Source: Euclidia mi
Lineage: Eukaryota; Arthropoda; Insecta; Lepidoptera; Erebidae
Reading direction: 5' to 3'
NCBI GenBank assembly: GCA_944739405.2
Contig: OX123182.2
Coordinates: 16,875,326 to 16,939,325, forward strand
DNA: 64,000 nt
Position 1 is the stretch's first letter. Every line of letters starts with the position of its first letter. The notes under the pieces were generated by a model that had not been told where the DNA came from, made no database searches, and was given only the letters and a program-made list of their open reading frames with translations. Both the position numbers and the translations under genes were made by a program. This document shows, one piece after another, positions 19,693 to 30,623 of the stretch.

Positions 19693-20086
19693 CATACATA
19701 CATAAATAGTCTCACGCCTATAACCCCGAAGAGGTAGGCAGAGGTGTATTTCTACACCCACCTTTCGCCAGATATACTTTAGTCCCACGTAATAAGGGGT
19801 GACCCTATTGCCGTACCGGGCACATTTTCAGACTCCGTGCTGCTACTGAGAATTGCGTGACAGAAAATCCCAATAACACTGCCCGATCCAGGAATTGAAC
19901 CCGGGATCTCCCAATCCCACGCGCACATTTATGCCGCGAGACCAACGAGGCAGTCGTATAGGGTTTGATGTCAAGTTTTCCGTCTCTACGCAAAGATGGT
20001 TTTTGCCTTAGTCACCTCTTACGACACCCACGGAAAGATAGGGGGTGGTGACACTTGTATTCTATGCCGTCAACCACACGGCTAAT
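19693..20086 (-). mobile_element. SINE family B (long head), copy 1, 11-bp target-site duplication
   Basis: Flanked by GCTTATAATTA at 19682-19692 and 20087-20097, an exact 11-bp target-site duplication that fixes both borders. Read on the minus strand: a 5' module GCCGTGTGGTTGACGGCATA...CCGTGGGTGTCGTAAGAGG (about 150 bp), a tRNA-like module GACTGCCTCGTTGGTCTCGC with B box GGTTCAATTCC, the family A body, and a (TATG)n tail. The second copy is 35861-36264. Confidence 0.9.
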
Positions 20087-20100
20087 GCTTATAATTAGAT

Positions 20101-21369
20101 CTACTTAACTGAAATTGGATATTCGCTTACGTAGAACAGCATAGAATGTTCGGGGTATTTGATCATTAATTACATCTATCCCATTATTAATTATTTGTAG
20201 GTCAATAATTAGTAACGAGGAAGTAGTAGTGAAATCAGAACACATGTGTGTGAATAAGAAAGTAACATCATGAAGAGTATAATTCGAGAATTTTGTTACA
20301 TTCCTTGTAACAAAATTATCTCTCTTAAATAATCTGTCTTTGTAGTCCGTTCAGGCGTTCACCCACTAATTAGTAAGGTATAACATCTTCTACTGTGATA
20401 GTGTTAGACGGCCTAAAGATATACTTTTCTAAATTTAAGTAAAGGTATCATCGGATATTTATATTTATAATCAAAGATTTTTTTTTAATATTTATAAACA
20501 GTTCTGTTGAAGACGTGATCGTCACCTGCCTCCTCTCCTCTTATGATAGCCACGAATTAAAAGAGGAAATTAACACTTGTATAGACTTATTCACCTAAAA
20601 TTATTTTAAACAGTGTGCGATAATAAACCTACCCTATTTTCATCAAATTTAACTTTGATAGTGAATCAGAATAAACTGTTCGCTAGTGCAGAATAAGACT
20701 GCACGGTAGGTATGTGTTAGGTAACTACAATGCGAGCTCGCGGCGATCAGCTGAGCGACGGCAGACGTCAATACACCGAGCTGATTTTTAAAATGCATGA
20801 TAACCAAAAAGATTTTCTCAGTTTTTGTGACTTATTTTTTCATGTATTTGTATTCAGTTACAGTAGTATATTCATCCCTGAAAATATTTTGCTAATGCAT
20901 ATCAACATCCTGTATGTAAATATATTTAAACATTTAAAGAAAAATATTGAACCAACTTTATGAGTATTGTGGCATAAATTCCCCTTGTGGGATATTTACA
21001 CCGACCACTATATAAGCCCGAGTATCGATTACAATTCCAGGCCAACTCTGCTGCTTCAACTCTCTATCACGCTAGACTAATTAGTTTTTGGTAATGAGCT
21101 CTTGTTTTATGCTCTGATAGTTATATTCGAAAAAAGAGTTTGTTTTGAAATCTCGGTCACACTGTAAGCAAAATGAAATACGTTATGTGCTGTTAAAAAT
21201 CATGCATCTCGCACTAAAAAGCAAACTTTTCAAGTTAAAACCCTCTTAAGCTCTTAAGCTTTTAAACCAGTCTATGTCCTAAATACTATTGCATTTTTTA
21301 CTGGCTATGCTGACAAACCCGCATGCTGCCTACCTGATGGAAATCGGTTCATACACATCTCTGAGAGCT
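20101..21369. other. no gene seen; one TATA-like site
   Basis: No credible ORF (a 77-codon frame at 20730 lacks motifs). CTATATAAGCCCG at 21008-21020 looks like a TATA box, followed about 30 bp later by ATTACAATTCC, but no exon is evident downstream. Confidence 0.4.
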
Positions 21370-21372
21370 TTA

Positions 21373-21581
21373 GGGTCGGCGCAAACGGGCCACCGACCAC
21401 AGCCACAGGTGGCCAGCGACAGCCACTTAACACACCTTTTCATACATTTTACTTCTGTAGCGAGTGGCCGCCACCGACCACACGTGTGCGGCGCGTCATA
21501 CCAAACAATATGAAAAAAGTGTATTAAGTGGCTGTCGATGGCCACCAGTGGCTGTGGTCGGTGGCCCGTTTGCGCCGACCC
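21373..21581. mobile_element. PIF/Harbinger-type MITE, TTA target-site duplication
   Basis: GGGTCGGCGCAAACGGGCCA at 21373 is inverted at the right end (GGCCCGTTTGCGCCGACCC to 21581). The inverted repeats are about 73 bp long with a few mismatches. Both sides are flanked by TTA (21370-21372 and 21582-21584). Short size, G-rich termini and a TTA/TAA duplication are characteristic of Harbinger MITEs. The three small ORFs across it are shadows. Confidence 0.85.
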
Positions 21582-21675
21582 TTAAGTGTAATAGAAGTAC
21601 AATAACAACAAAAATATTTAATTTTGTATTTGTAATATTATTTAAAAATGTGAATTATCGCTCGCTTAACAATGT

Positions 21676-21795
21676 GCGCAGTAGCTGACAATAGGCTCGC
21701 CCCTATTACATTGGGACCGAAACATAACTGGCGAAGTGTGGATGTGTAATACACCTTTGCCTACCCCTTCGGGGATAAAGGACGTGAAGTTATTT
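21676..21795 (+). mobile_element. SINE family A, 5'-truncated
   Basis: Only the 3' half is present: ACAATAGGCTCGCCCCTATT through CCTACCCCTTCGGGGATAAA. The tRNA-like head is absent. Confidence 0.75.
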
Positions 21796-22026
21796 TATGT
21801 TATTATTAAGAATACTCATCCAATTGTCATTTTGCACCGACATCGACAGCAAGAAGAAGAGAGAAAAAAAATTGGGCTGTGAGATAGGAGAGATTGGTTC
21901 TTTCGCTACGCGATAGTACCATAGAATATCATAAAGTACCAGTACAGACATTGTTACTAATGATCCTGCTTTCGTGGATAAGCCGAGACTGCTCTGAAGT
22001 AGCCGGCTGTATTGTGTTCGTGTCTT

Positions 22027-22338
22027 CATCATCATCAGCCCTGTTTAAAAACTGTACCATTGCTGAGCACGGGCCTCTTCTCACTATGAGAAGGGTAAGG
22101 CCATAGTCCACCATGCTGGCCAAGTGCGGGTTGGCAGACTCCACATGTCTTTCGAGAACATTATGGAGAACTCTCAGATATGCAGGTTTCTTCACGATGT
22201 TTTCCTGCACCGTTTAGCAAGCGGTAATTAACAATTTAATACGCACTTCGAAAAGTCATTGGTGCGCACCGAGGATTGGAACCCGAGACCCTCTGCGTAG
22301 CAGTCTGTCGGTCTCTCCACTAGGCTATCGCCGCTTAG
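22027..22338 (-). mobile_element. SINE family C, copy 2, 7-bp target-site duplication
   Basis: GTGTCTT occurs at 22020-22026 and 22339-22345, exactly bordering the element. On the minus strand it starts TAAGCGGCGATAGCCTAGTG, has the B box-like GGGTTCCAATCC, the body CCAACCCGCACTTGGCCAGC and a GCTGATGATGATG tail. Apparently full length. Confidence 0.85.
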
Positions 22339-22351
22339 TGTCTTAGTTTAA

Positions 22352-22392
22352 GCTAATATAGATATAGCTACTGTTAGCTAATATAGATATAA
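22352..22392. repeat. direct duplication GCTAATATAGATATA
   Basis: The 15-bp word occurs twice, 26 bp apart (about 22352 and 22378), next to the SINE. A small tandem duplication; no function seen. Confidence 0.6.
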
Positions 22393-22627
22393 CGTATCAC
22401 AACTGCAAATGCAGACAGACAAAGTAAAAACTTCAAATATTCACAAAACAGTATCAAACTCACCCACAATAACAGGAGACAACGAAAACTTGCGCAATCA
22501 GAATTTATGACTAGCCTGACATGTCGGTCGTATCAGGCCAAATGAATACAAAGTCACCGTCATGAATGAAACGTGTCCTTGCTTCAACAAAACGGGTATG
22601 AAATTATTAGTCGTATATAAAAATACT

Positions 22628-22770
22628 AGCTTTCGCCCGCGGCTTCGCCCGCATGAAATTTAAATAAAGAGTAGCCTTTGTACTTCCCCAGGTTTCAGAC
22701 TATCCATATCAAATTTCATCACAAAACGGATCTGCACATTAGCCGTGTAGCATACATAAACAGATAATAC
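22628..22770 (+). repeat. dispersed repeat with GCCCGCGGCTTCGCCCGC head
   Basis: CTAGCTTTCGCCCGCGGCTT is the recognisable head of very common non-autonomous lepidopteran elements, often classed as Helitron/Helentron-like (the Lep1 type). It is followed by AGTAGCCTTTGTACTTCCCC and CATCACAAAACGGATCTGCA. Class assignment is from memory. Confidence 0.55.
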
Positions 22771-22795
22771 TTAAAATTAAGGAATGACTACGTTA

Positions 22796-23095
22796 GTGGT
22801 AGTATGAAAGTGGCGCCCATTGATGAAAGGTAAAAAGGAGTCGACTGGCCTGGTATGGACATGTTATGCGGAGAGATGATATGTATGTAGTTAAAACAGT
22901 GATGAATATGCATGTAGAAGGACGAAAAGAGAGAGGACGGCCAAGGAAAAGATGGATGGACTGTGTAAGGTTATATATGAAAAAGAAAGGGGTAAACGAT
23001 CGGATGACTGGTGACAAAGAAGTATTGAAGCGAAGGACATACTGCGCCGACCCCAAATAAATTGGGACCAGGGCAAGACAATTATGAGTCGTCAA
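22796..23095 (+). pseudogene. LINE C-terminal fragment (CADPK type)
   Basis: The frame 22866-23060 reads MRRDDMYVVKTVMNMHVEGR, GRPRKRWMDCVRLYMKKKG and ends RRTYCADPK. This C-terminus is shared by many lepidopteran LINE polymerases. Just upstream, KVAPIDER is in another frame, so at least one frameshift exists. No RT core. Confidence 0.8.
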
Positions 23096-23664
23096 ACTTC
23101 AGGTAAAGATTAGTATGTAAGTATATTATTAAAGTTATTGAAGAGCTTATACACCTACTGATGAGAATAGCAGCAAAAATAAAAACTGAAAACATTACCA
23201 CAAAGTACATAATCAGACCGCCCCCTCCGCCCCGCTGCGCTTAAGCGCGCCAACTCATAGTAAGCGCTTTTAATAACGCTGCACATAGGTCAATTATATC
23301 GTGATAACTTTTAAACAATTTACACAAACTACTTACTGTAAAAGACAACGTTCATCTACATTAAATACTGAAGACAATAAATTTATCAATTTTGAAAACA
23401 ATTTGATAACTACTCTAGAATGAGCATTGTAAATATGTATCAAATTTAACTATTTTTACGTACCACTTTTTAGTGTATATTGGCTTCTACATAAAAGGTA
23501 GGTATATGCTGCCGCGGACTTTTATTTAGAACTTTTTAAGATAAACAATATCACCGTACATTATCTTCATGTAACTTCAACGGTTTAGGCAACGCACGCG
23601 AAGATAAGTTTCATAGCTCAGGATTTTTACTGACTTAATTGATAATTTTCCTTATATTATGGCA
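23096..23664. other. no gene seen
   Basis: AT-rich, with a short C-rich patch at 23217-23235 (GACCGCCCCCTCCGCCCCGC). No ORF or recognised repeat. Confidence 0.45.
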
Positions 23665-23840
23665 ACATTACACAAAATCTTTATAAATTGTAGCCTATGT
23701 GTTATTCTGATGTATAAACTATATTACTGTAAAGTTTCATCCAAATCCGTTCCGCAGTTTTTGCGTGAAAGAGTAACAAACATCCATACATACATCTTCA
23801 CAAACTTTCGCATTTATAATATTAGTAGGATTACACTGAG
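23665..23840 (+). repeat. dispersed repeat 3' end
   Basis: GTTTCATCCAAATCCGTTCC, TTTGCGTGAAAGAGTAACAA and ATTTATAATATTAGTAGGAT in order form the usual 3' end of the abundant lepidopteran non-autonomous (Helitron-like) repeats. An inverted partial copy (GTTACTCTTTCACGAAAAAT) sits at about 24077. Confidence 0.6.
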
Positions 23841-24039
23841 AAACTGGGAAGTACTGATGACGGAGGAAATGGCCAGAATGTGTCAATTTGTAAGGATTTT
23901 TTGCGTGTGCTTGAGAAATTGTGTTATTATGGGCTTGTGTGATTTTCGTGTCTTGGAGTTAAGGCACGTGTTGTTTAAGTCAATGTAAAGTAATAGATTT
24001 CATGTTTCATCATGTATCTTGCTACTATTGTAAATGTGC

Positions 24040-24125
24040 AGATTGTGAAGGCGGATTGATAGATGTATGGATGTTTGTTACTCTTTCACGAAAAATCTAC
24101 TAAACGACTTTGTTGTAAGTTCGTA
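24040..24125 (-). repeat. partial inverted copy of the repeat at 23665
   Basis: TTTGTTACTCTTTCACGAAA is the complement of the 3' part of the 23665 copy. It is decayed beyond about 40 bp. Confidence 0.45.
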
Positions 24126-24397
24126 GTAATACACGTCTTTTAAGTAAACTAGTGAAGAACAAAGAAATGATGGTTCTTGCGCATATTTTGTTATGCCAAT
24201 TTCTCCGAAGTACTCTGACTATTTCAGGTTTTCACTATCACATTTCGTTAGAACGTTTTTTTATCTTACCGAAAATGGAGAAATCTTTGCAAATATTGAT
24301 TTCCTTGTAACCCAGTATGGTCTGGTATAAGATTTAGATTAAGATAAGAGAAACATTCTAAAACTTCAGAGGAAACAGTACTTACATAATTATTTAT

Positions 24398-24642
24398 AGA
24401 CTCACGCCCGTATCCCCGAAGGGGTAGGCAGAGGCGTAATATTACACCTACATTTCGCCATGAATTTTAGGTCCCACGTAGTAGGGGGCGAGCCTATTGC
24501 CGTTACCGGGCACATCACCAGACTCAGTGCTGCTACTAAGAATTCGGAAAAACCCAGTAACACTTTTGCCCGACCCGGGAATCGAACCCGGGACCTCCGA
24601 TCAGCAGTCGCATATGCTATCCACTGGACCACGGAGGCAGTC
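24398..24642 (-). mobile_element. SINE family A, copy 3 (best preserved)
   Basis: On the minus strand it starts GACTGCCTCCGTGGTCCAGT. It has B box GGTTCGATTCC, the shared body and the tail CCCCTTCGGGGATACGGGCG. TTTATA is present on both flanks (24393-24398, 24644-24649), a possible but AT-rich target duplication. Three overlapping ORFs are shadows. Confidence 0.85.
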
Positions 24643-24694
24643 TTTTATAATATGTAACTATAAGCTAATACGCTCATATCTTCGAATAGTCTGT

Positions 24695-24755
24695 GGTGCC
24701 CGAGATTGTTTACGTTGCAGTCTGTTAATCTCTCCACGACGCTATCGCGAATGTA
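24695..24755 (-). mobile_element. SINE family C head remnant
   Basis: On the minus strand: CGCGATAGCGTCGTGGAGAG, a decayed relative of the family C tRNA-like head. The rest is lost. Confidence 0.5.
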
Positions 24756-24759
24756 ATAT

Positions 24760-27080
24760 ATCTTCAACTTCTTTAATTGGTTAAAACCACTGATAGTATT
24801 GATACCAATTACATAACAATCGATAAGTCAATCTTCGGTCCGAGATAATTATTATTTTTTGCTGCCAATGCGGTAACTACAGCTATCTTCTACCTTAGCA
24901 ATTTTATAGACCGTAACATATCTACCGAGTGAGTTATTACCTAATGGTTACAAGAGTTAAGGCTTTAGAGGCTTCTCCAAGCTGCCAGCTCTGACTGAGA
25001 CAGATGGCGGACTAATCGCCAGTTCCCTGGTGTTACCAACGTTTTCGCCAGCGTAAAGCTAAAATAACTATTCAATTCAAGATAAATATGTAGAAAATAC
25101 TCGCTTCTAAGGCAATTTTCCAAAAAAACTGCGTGTATGCGGCACATTGGCTCCGATTGCGATTTGAGAATAATAAAATTATACTTTCGTCTAAAGGCCC
25201 CAACCCCAATCATTGAGGCAAATTAGACAAAGTCATCCTTGACACAGGACTTAAACCTTAGACCTTCATGAAGGTTCTGGAAACGGCGCACATGTGCTTC
25301 TCAGATGGGAAAAATTGTCGGTTGTAAAAGGAGGTCTGGGACACCACGTTGGCTGACTTTCGGGGGTCCCACATACTCCGTCCACTTGACTCCAGACCTT
25401 ACTTCTTTAGTCTTGGTTGAATTAAGGAACTGTGGAAATAAGTCTCGCAACTGGGGCTTTTTATCGCGAAATAAAAATAAAGCTAAAGACCTCAACGAAC
25501 CATGTTGATATACATTTAAACTTTTTCAAGCTATTCTTTAGATATCTTTACCGTAGAGCCGGGCTAGCTTTACGGTAACTAGCAAGATTCTACCTCTTGT
25601 ATCCTTATCCTTGTTAATGGTGTACAATCCAAATTAAATTTAAAATTAAACTGACCGTCGTCCATTGACCGGTCATGGTAAAGTTGTGCGCTTAACAAGA
25701 GCACACCAGTTAAATTTATCACTTAATTTATGACACAACATGATAAAAGATAAAGAACTTTAAGTTTTAAGGTACAAGGTAGATATTTGATTGGCTGCTG
25801 TCAGTGTTCATTTCTGCACGAAGCAATTGAGGCCACGAAAGCGGCGGCAGATAGTAATTATAGTTAGGGTCTATAATTTGGATTATCTTGGGAACTATTC
25901 AGCAGGCTTCAGTTTTAATTTGCTACTAAGCTCAAGGTATCAAAGTGCTATCTAGATGGCATTGTGGTTAAAGGAATATTATAAATATGCCAAGCCATAC
26001 GTGGATTTCGGTTTTACGAGAGAGCAAGTATATAATACTACTCAACTTCATTTTGGACTGCGCAGAGTTGTATTTATTGCTTGTATTACTTGACACCTTG
26101 GTTAAATCACCTGTGATAATTTTCTTTGAAACTTCTGTAAAGACTTATCGCTACCATAAGGCTTAATTAGAAAGAAGGTATTATGTCTGTACGGGTTACA
26201 AAATATTCCAACTTGCATTTTATGTCTATTTAATTATTCGGCTGGTATCTTAAATTAGCTTCATTCACGCGATTGAGACCTTTTAAATATTATTTTATGA
26301 GGTGTACACAAATCGCGAAAGTTTAAAATCTATTAATTCCTATTCTTTACTATGTTCTCTTCTACTATTTTAAGTATAAGCAAATTCGCTGGTTTCCTAG
26401 CCTCTCACCAAACCTCTAAACGGTTGTGGCTCAGCCCCATTAAAAGTACTGCCAATTAACCGGTGTCGATAACGCTAGAATTCACTGATACCTACTCTGG
26501 CATATTCACCATACTGTAGCAACTGGCATGACTGGCCATAATTACATGAATTGTAACCGAATACTGTATCTTCTGTCTCCTTATTTAACAATTTAGATAA
26601 TATTTGAAAATTATAAGAAATTTTTCATAATTTTCGCAATCTTACCATTTAACACTGGGCCTAGTTTTGTAGGTTTGATCCGCACACGAGACCACATTAT
26701 GTATGATCTATAAATTGTTATTTCGAGTCTCGGTGTAAGTAAGACCCCAGACACGCAGGATTTACTCCTAATACGGGAGTTGTTTTTGGAAACAGACCAA
26801 ACTTCACCTGACATAATGGTTACGAAGAGTAGACAATTGGAGGATGAAGAGGTCGAGTGACTACGGGAGAATGCCACGATGGTTTTTAGACCAAACTTAT
26901 TTTGGGAATCGTACATAATGCCTTTACCATGTTCTAAGTCAATTTTGAAGTAACCTCGACTTTGAGTGGTGGAAGGAGATTCTTGAGTTTCCAATGCGAG
27001 ACTGAAAAGGTAAATGTAGCATGAGTACATTAATTACTATCACACAGAAAATGCGATATTTTAAAAGATCCTTAGGACAC
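24760..27080. other. no recognised gene
   Basis: 2.3 kb without a recognised element. A 139-codon minus-strand frame at 26611-27030 has no family I know and Ser-rich low-information content. A 12-bp imperfect hairpin (TTACCGTAGAGC/GCTTTACGGTAA) lies at about 25547-25577. Confidence 0.4.
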
Positions 27081-27084
27081 GTTT

Positions 27085-27223
27085 ACGGCCTCCCCTCACA
27101 TTCCTCGAGCGTACGCTCGGCGTCTGTCGGCCTGAGCCCGGAATTCACTTTGAACTACAGAGTGAACGCCGAGCGCACGCTGGGTGTACGCTCGAGGAAC
27201 GTTGACGCCCAATGTGAGGTCAG
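27085..27223. mobile_element. small MITE, CTCACATT termini, copy 1
   Basis: CCTCACATT near 27094 and AATGTGAGG near 27211-27219 form the ends. Internally CCTCGAGCGTACGCTCGGCG is mirrored by CGCCGAGCGCACGC...GTACGCTCGAGGAAC. A related copy is at 29399-29508. Confidence 0.65.
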
Positions 27224-27228
27224 CCTAA

Positions 27229-27406
27229 TGCTACTGCAACACCTGCGTTAGTTTTAACGTTAATGGCAATGGCCAATAATAACGCGTTGGTTAACGAGTT
27301 AAAAAAATCGCATTGGAAATTAGTAGTTTTAAACGTTGGCCACATCTACGTAGCGTCTAAATTAACGCGCTAATTGACGCGTTAAGACGCAGGTGTAGCA
27401 GGAGCA
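27229..27406. mobile_element. 178-bp MITE with TAA target-site duplication
   Basis: The left end TGCTACTGCAACACCTGCGT is inverted at the right end (ACGCAGGTGTAGCAGGAGCA) with two mismatches. Both flanks carry TAA (27226-27228, 27407-27409), which suggests the Harbinger superfamily. The interior contains AACGCGTT-like palindromic words. Confidence 0.7.
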
Positions 27407-27949
27407 TAAGAAATAACATTAAATTGATTGTCTGTGTTGTGCAAGGTTAAAACTGCTTAGAAAGAAAATAAAAAGATCGAGCAGCGAAGTACCAGGATCC
27501 CATAAAATCATAGAAGCTCACTGAAGCACAAAGAGTCACAGAGTAGTGCAGTCACTTAAAAAACACAATATGTATCGCATTAGTAACAGGCGCGAATAAA
27601 CATGAGACTCACACCGTTAAGCAGGACAAACAGGCGCCATCGATTAGCGCAGGTGACCTACCACGTTATGAAATAAATTAAACATTGAACGCAGCTCCTA
27701 GTTTGAAGAAACAGTTGGTAAAGTCTGTTCAGAAGACACTGTAAACCGCACACTTTTTAATCCTAAAATATATAATTATTAACAGTAATTTCTTGAAATA
27801 AAATACTACCCTAAATTGGTTGACTTCCAGACGGCAAAAAATATTTGGGTAACATAATTTTTTTCCTTTTATTTTTGCACTTCAGATTTTCATCACAAGC
27901 GATATTGGTTTTTGAGACATACGAGGCAAACGAGGTGATAGATCGCATG

Positions 27950-28135
27950 ATTACGCGTTTACCACCTCCGGAGGATAGGATAACCGCAGCACCAGAGGAG
28001 TCATAAGTGTGTTGCTGGCTTCAATGAGTAAAGGAGGAGGAAAGGGATGCGGGCGAAGTAACTGTCAATCACCGGACGAAACGCAGCAGTATGGATACTG
28101 AGTTACTTACTTTACATCTGTGAGAGCGTAACAAG
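27950..28135 (-). mobile_element. family D retroposon, decayed copy
   Basis: The minus strand reads TGCTGCGTTTCGTCCGGTGA and CTTATGACTCCTCTGGTG, matching the middle and 3' parts of the copies at 6298 and 36924 with many substitutions. Confidence 0.6.
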
Positions 28136-28344
28136 GTTCCACTAACCATATCCTCTGTTTTCCTAAATGTTTGGTCACTTCAGTCTAATGGCCATTTTTC
28201 CGTCACGATAGGCAGAATTGTATGTTCTTAATATGTTCATAAAAAGGGACCAACACGGCCGCCTTGGATTTATAACACTACGCCCGATGTTGCAATTATG
28301 TGTTTGATCTTAAAACGGGAAAACTCTGTGTGTCTCCTCCCTAT

Positions 28345-28653
28345 TCAGCATACTGGCCGGTTCAAAATGAATTTACCTACCATAACATTGTACAATGATT
28401 TAAGTAATGATATAATGCGTTGTCCTTGTTTCCTAATTATAGGCGTAAAAATATGCGACTGGAACTTAAAATTCATATAGCCTTCAAGCGAAATTTCAAC
28501 ATTTTCACAATTCAGCGCACTAGCCATTTTAAAGTCACTCGTTGTACCATACAACTGAAATAAATAATTCACAGAATCATTCGTCATTTTATACAAAGCT
28601 TTCGCTTGGTAAAACGGAATAAAAATGTATCTCGATTGCAATATGTTCGCCAA
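28345..28653 (-). other. unrecognised 102-codon ORF beside a GC-rich patch
   Basis: The minus-strand frame MANILQSRYIFIPFYQ... is open for 102 codons, longer than most chance frames here. I do not recognise a domain. Just upstream on the same strand GAAAGTAAGT (near 28672) resembles a 5' splice site, and a GC-rich stretch with a TGACGTCA site follows. It could be the 5' part of a small or rapidly evolving host gene, but only codon bias or transcript data would show that. Chance is a real alternative. Confidence 0.2.
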
Positions 28654-28689
28654 TTCGCAACAGTTGATTTACTTACTTTCGCTGTCAGT

Positions 28690-28880
28690 ATCGGGGCTCG
28701 TTCAAATTCAACACTAGGGCCGGTCGTCGCGGCCGATTTTTCCGGGATTACGCTAGATCCGTGACGTCATCGCCCCGTGGCTTATACCCGGCCGACTTAT
28801 CCCGGCACGTTTTTTCCCGTCAGAAAATATCGTCTCCTCAGTCGCTTAGCCGTTAGCCGAGTGATGCCTCTGAATTCTAA
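28690..28880. promoter_or_regulatory. GC-rich patch with a CRE palindrome
   Basis: A locally GC- and CpG-rich stretch in AT-rich surroundings (GGCCGGTCGTCGCGGCCG, CCCGGCCGACTTATCCCGGC). TGACGTCA at 28762-28769 is a perfect CREB/ATF-type site. No TATA box is evident. Promoter status is inference only. Confidence 0.3.
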
Positions 28881-28964
28881 TTAACCTAGAAAGATTTTTT
28901 CTAATATTTCATATTGATTTAGCGGTGAAAATATTTGTTTATTTTTTGCCTTGGTTGCAAGGTT

Positions 28965-29135
28965 GCAACTTCCAAGTGCGGGTTGGCAGACCTCACAATT
29001 AGTCTTTCTAAAACATTATATAAAACTCTAAGACATGCAGGTTGCCTCAAAATGATTACCTACATAATTTAGCTAGTGATAGTGAAAAACAATTTAATTC
29101 TCACTTTAACTCAAAGTGTGCGGCCACTGGACCAT
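28965..29135 (-). mobile_element. SINE family C, decayed copy
   Basis: CCAAGTGCGGGTTGGCAGAC, AAAACATTATATAAAACTCT and ATGCAGGTTGCCTCA follow the family C order on the minus strand. Head and tail are not recognisable. Confidence 0.6.
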
Positions 29136-29398
29136 ACGGGTGTGGGCACAGCCTACCCAACTCCCTGCTGTATACACTGGGCGTGGCTTCTCTTGCTTTG
29201 CATTACATTAGCTAAAGAGTTTAAGAGCCAATAGGAGGATTTGACCTACTATAGCAAGCTGGTCAGACGGGATGCTATAGGCTGTTAGGGGATTAAAAAG
29301 AAAGAAGGAGAAAGAAAAACCGCTTATTTTCATAACAAATGAAAGGACAAAATAATAATACCTAATCTAAAACTCAGACTAGTGTAACATTGAAGGCG

Positions 29399-29508
29399 AC
29401 CTCACATTAGGCGTGCGCGTTCCTCAAGCGGGCGCTCGCCGAACGGACACAGGGCGCGCGCCGAAAGCATGCTCAAGGAATTCGCATGCCCAATATGATG
29501 GAGGTTGT
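29399..29508. mobile_element. small MITE, CTCACATT termini, copy 2
   Basis: ACCTCACATTAGGCGTGCGC at the left end. The right end GAATTCGCATGCCCAATATG is a diverged inverted copy. Same family as 27085. Confidence 0.55.
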
Positions 29509-30225
29509 AGGTAGACCTTGTTTATCTAATGGGGCCTGTAAATGTCAAAACATGATGACGAAATCAGAGCTTAATTCATCTCTCTCCCACGCAAAACTTA
29601 ATGTATTTATTTATTCCGAAGAGAAAACTCCGGTATAAATTTCCGATTATCAAACACATTATCTTGCTCCCCGAAATAAACTCAGTATGACGTTTGACAT
29701 GTTTATTTATCACGCGATCACGACGACGGAATTCTCTTATACAACCTCTTTACGTTGAAATGACAGCCCTGTAATAGGTACATTTTGCCAATAAATAAAT
29801 CGCGATCGTAAAAAATAGAACTTGGAAGTTTTATTTATTATACAATCATTGCTTAGTTTCTTGACTGTGGCTCTTGGGTGATTGCACATAATTTTTAGTG
29901 CATTATGGTATCATCATCGTAACTTATAAGTTATAAGCATAGTAAAAAAAGAATAGTAGGTTAGCTAAGGCCGCTCGGCGAGTTAATTGCCTACTCTTGC
30001 GTTGACGCACGGGTTGTCACTTGTTTACACCGCGGCCCGGCTTTGTCGGCGCGCGCGCTTTTTCGCCGCTTTTTTACGTGATCGCGCTGAATACTTCACA
30101 ATTTAAGCTTGAATATATATTTTTTTCAAATACCTATTGACTACCTAAGCGTTATATAACTATCGAAATGCCTTTTATAACGAGAAAAAAGTTACAAGTT
30201 TAATTTACTGTCGTTTAACACATTG
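29509..30225. other. no gene seen; GC-rich patch at 29985-30075
   Basis: AT-rich except for a CpG-rich stretch containing ACCGCGGCCCGG and GTCGGCGCGCGCGC. No ORF. It could be a small CpG-rich regulatory region or remnant element sequence. Confidence 0.4.
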
Positions 30226-30623
30226 TATAAAGATAAAGATAAAGATTCATTTATTTGTAAAACATATGTACATTTGGTGTTACATTAAAATGATTATAGT
30301 TTCAATATGTTTAGTCCGTTCAATTAGACATACAAATACAGTTCGTTTTCAAACTAAGAACATAATATAAATAAGAAACATATTAATCCTACGTACCTAT
30401 AAGCCCGATAATTATTACTCACAACATCAACTTGATAGGATAATACATTAGATAAAAACTATGATACCAATTAAAATATATAGATTCACATTAAATTATA
30501 ATTATTTACTACAGTCAGAATATTAAAATTAATTAATATAAATGTTGCTGAATTAAAATATTATCATTAAAAGACATGTCATAATTATAAAATATACATT
30601 AAACATAATATGTATATCTGGGT

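Noticed and set aside
21289..21688. Three ORFs of 71-74 codons
   Set aside because: They are shadows of the GC-rich inverted repeats of the Harbinger-type MITE.
26611..27030. 139-codon minus-strand ORF as a host gene
   Set aside because: No recognisable domain, low-complexity Ser content, no plausible splice context. Similar lengths can arise by chance in 64 kb.
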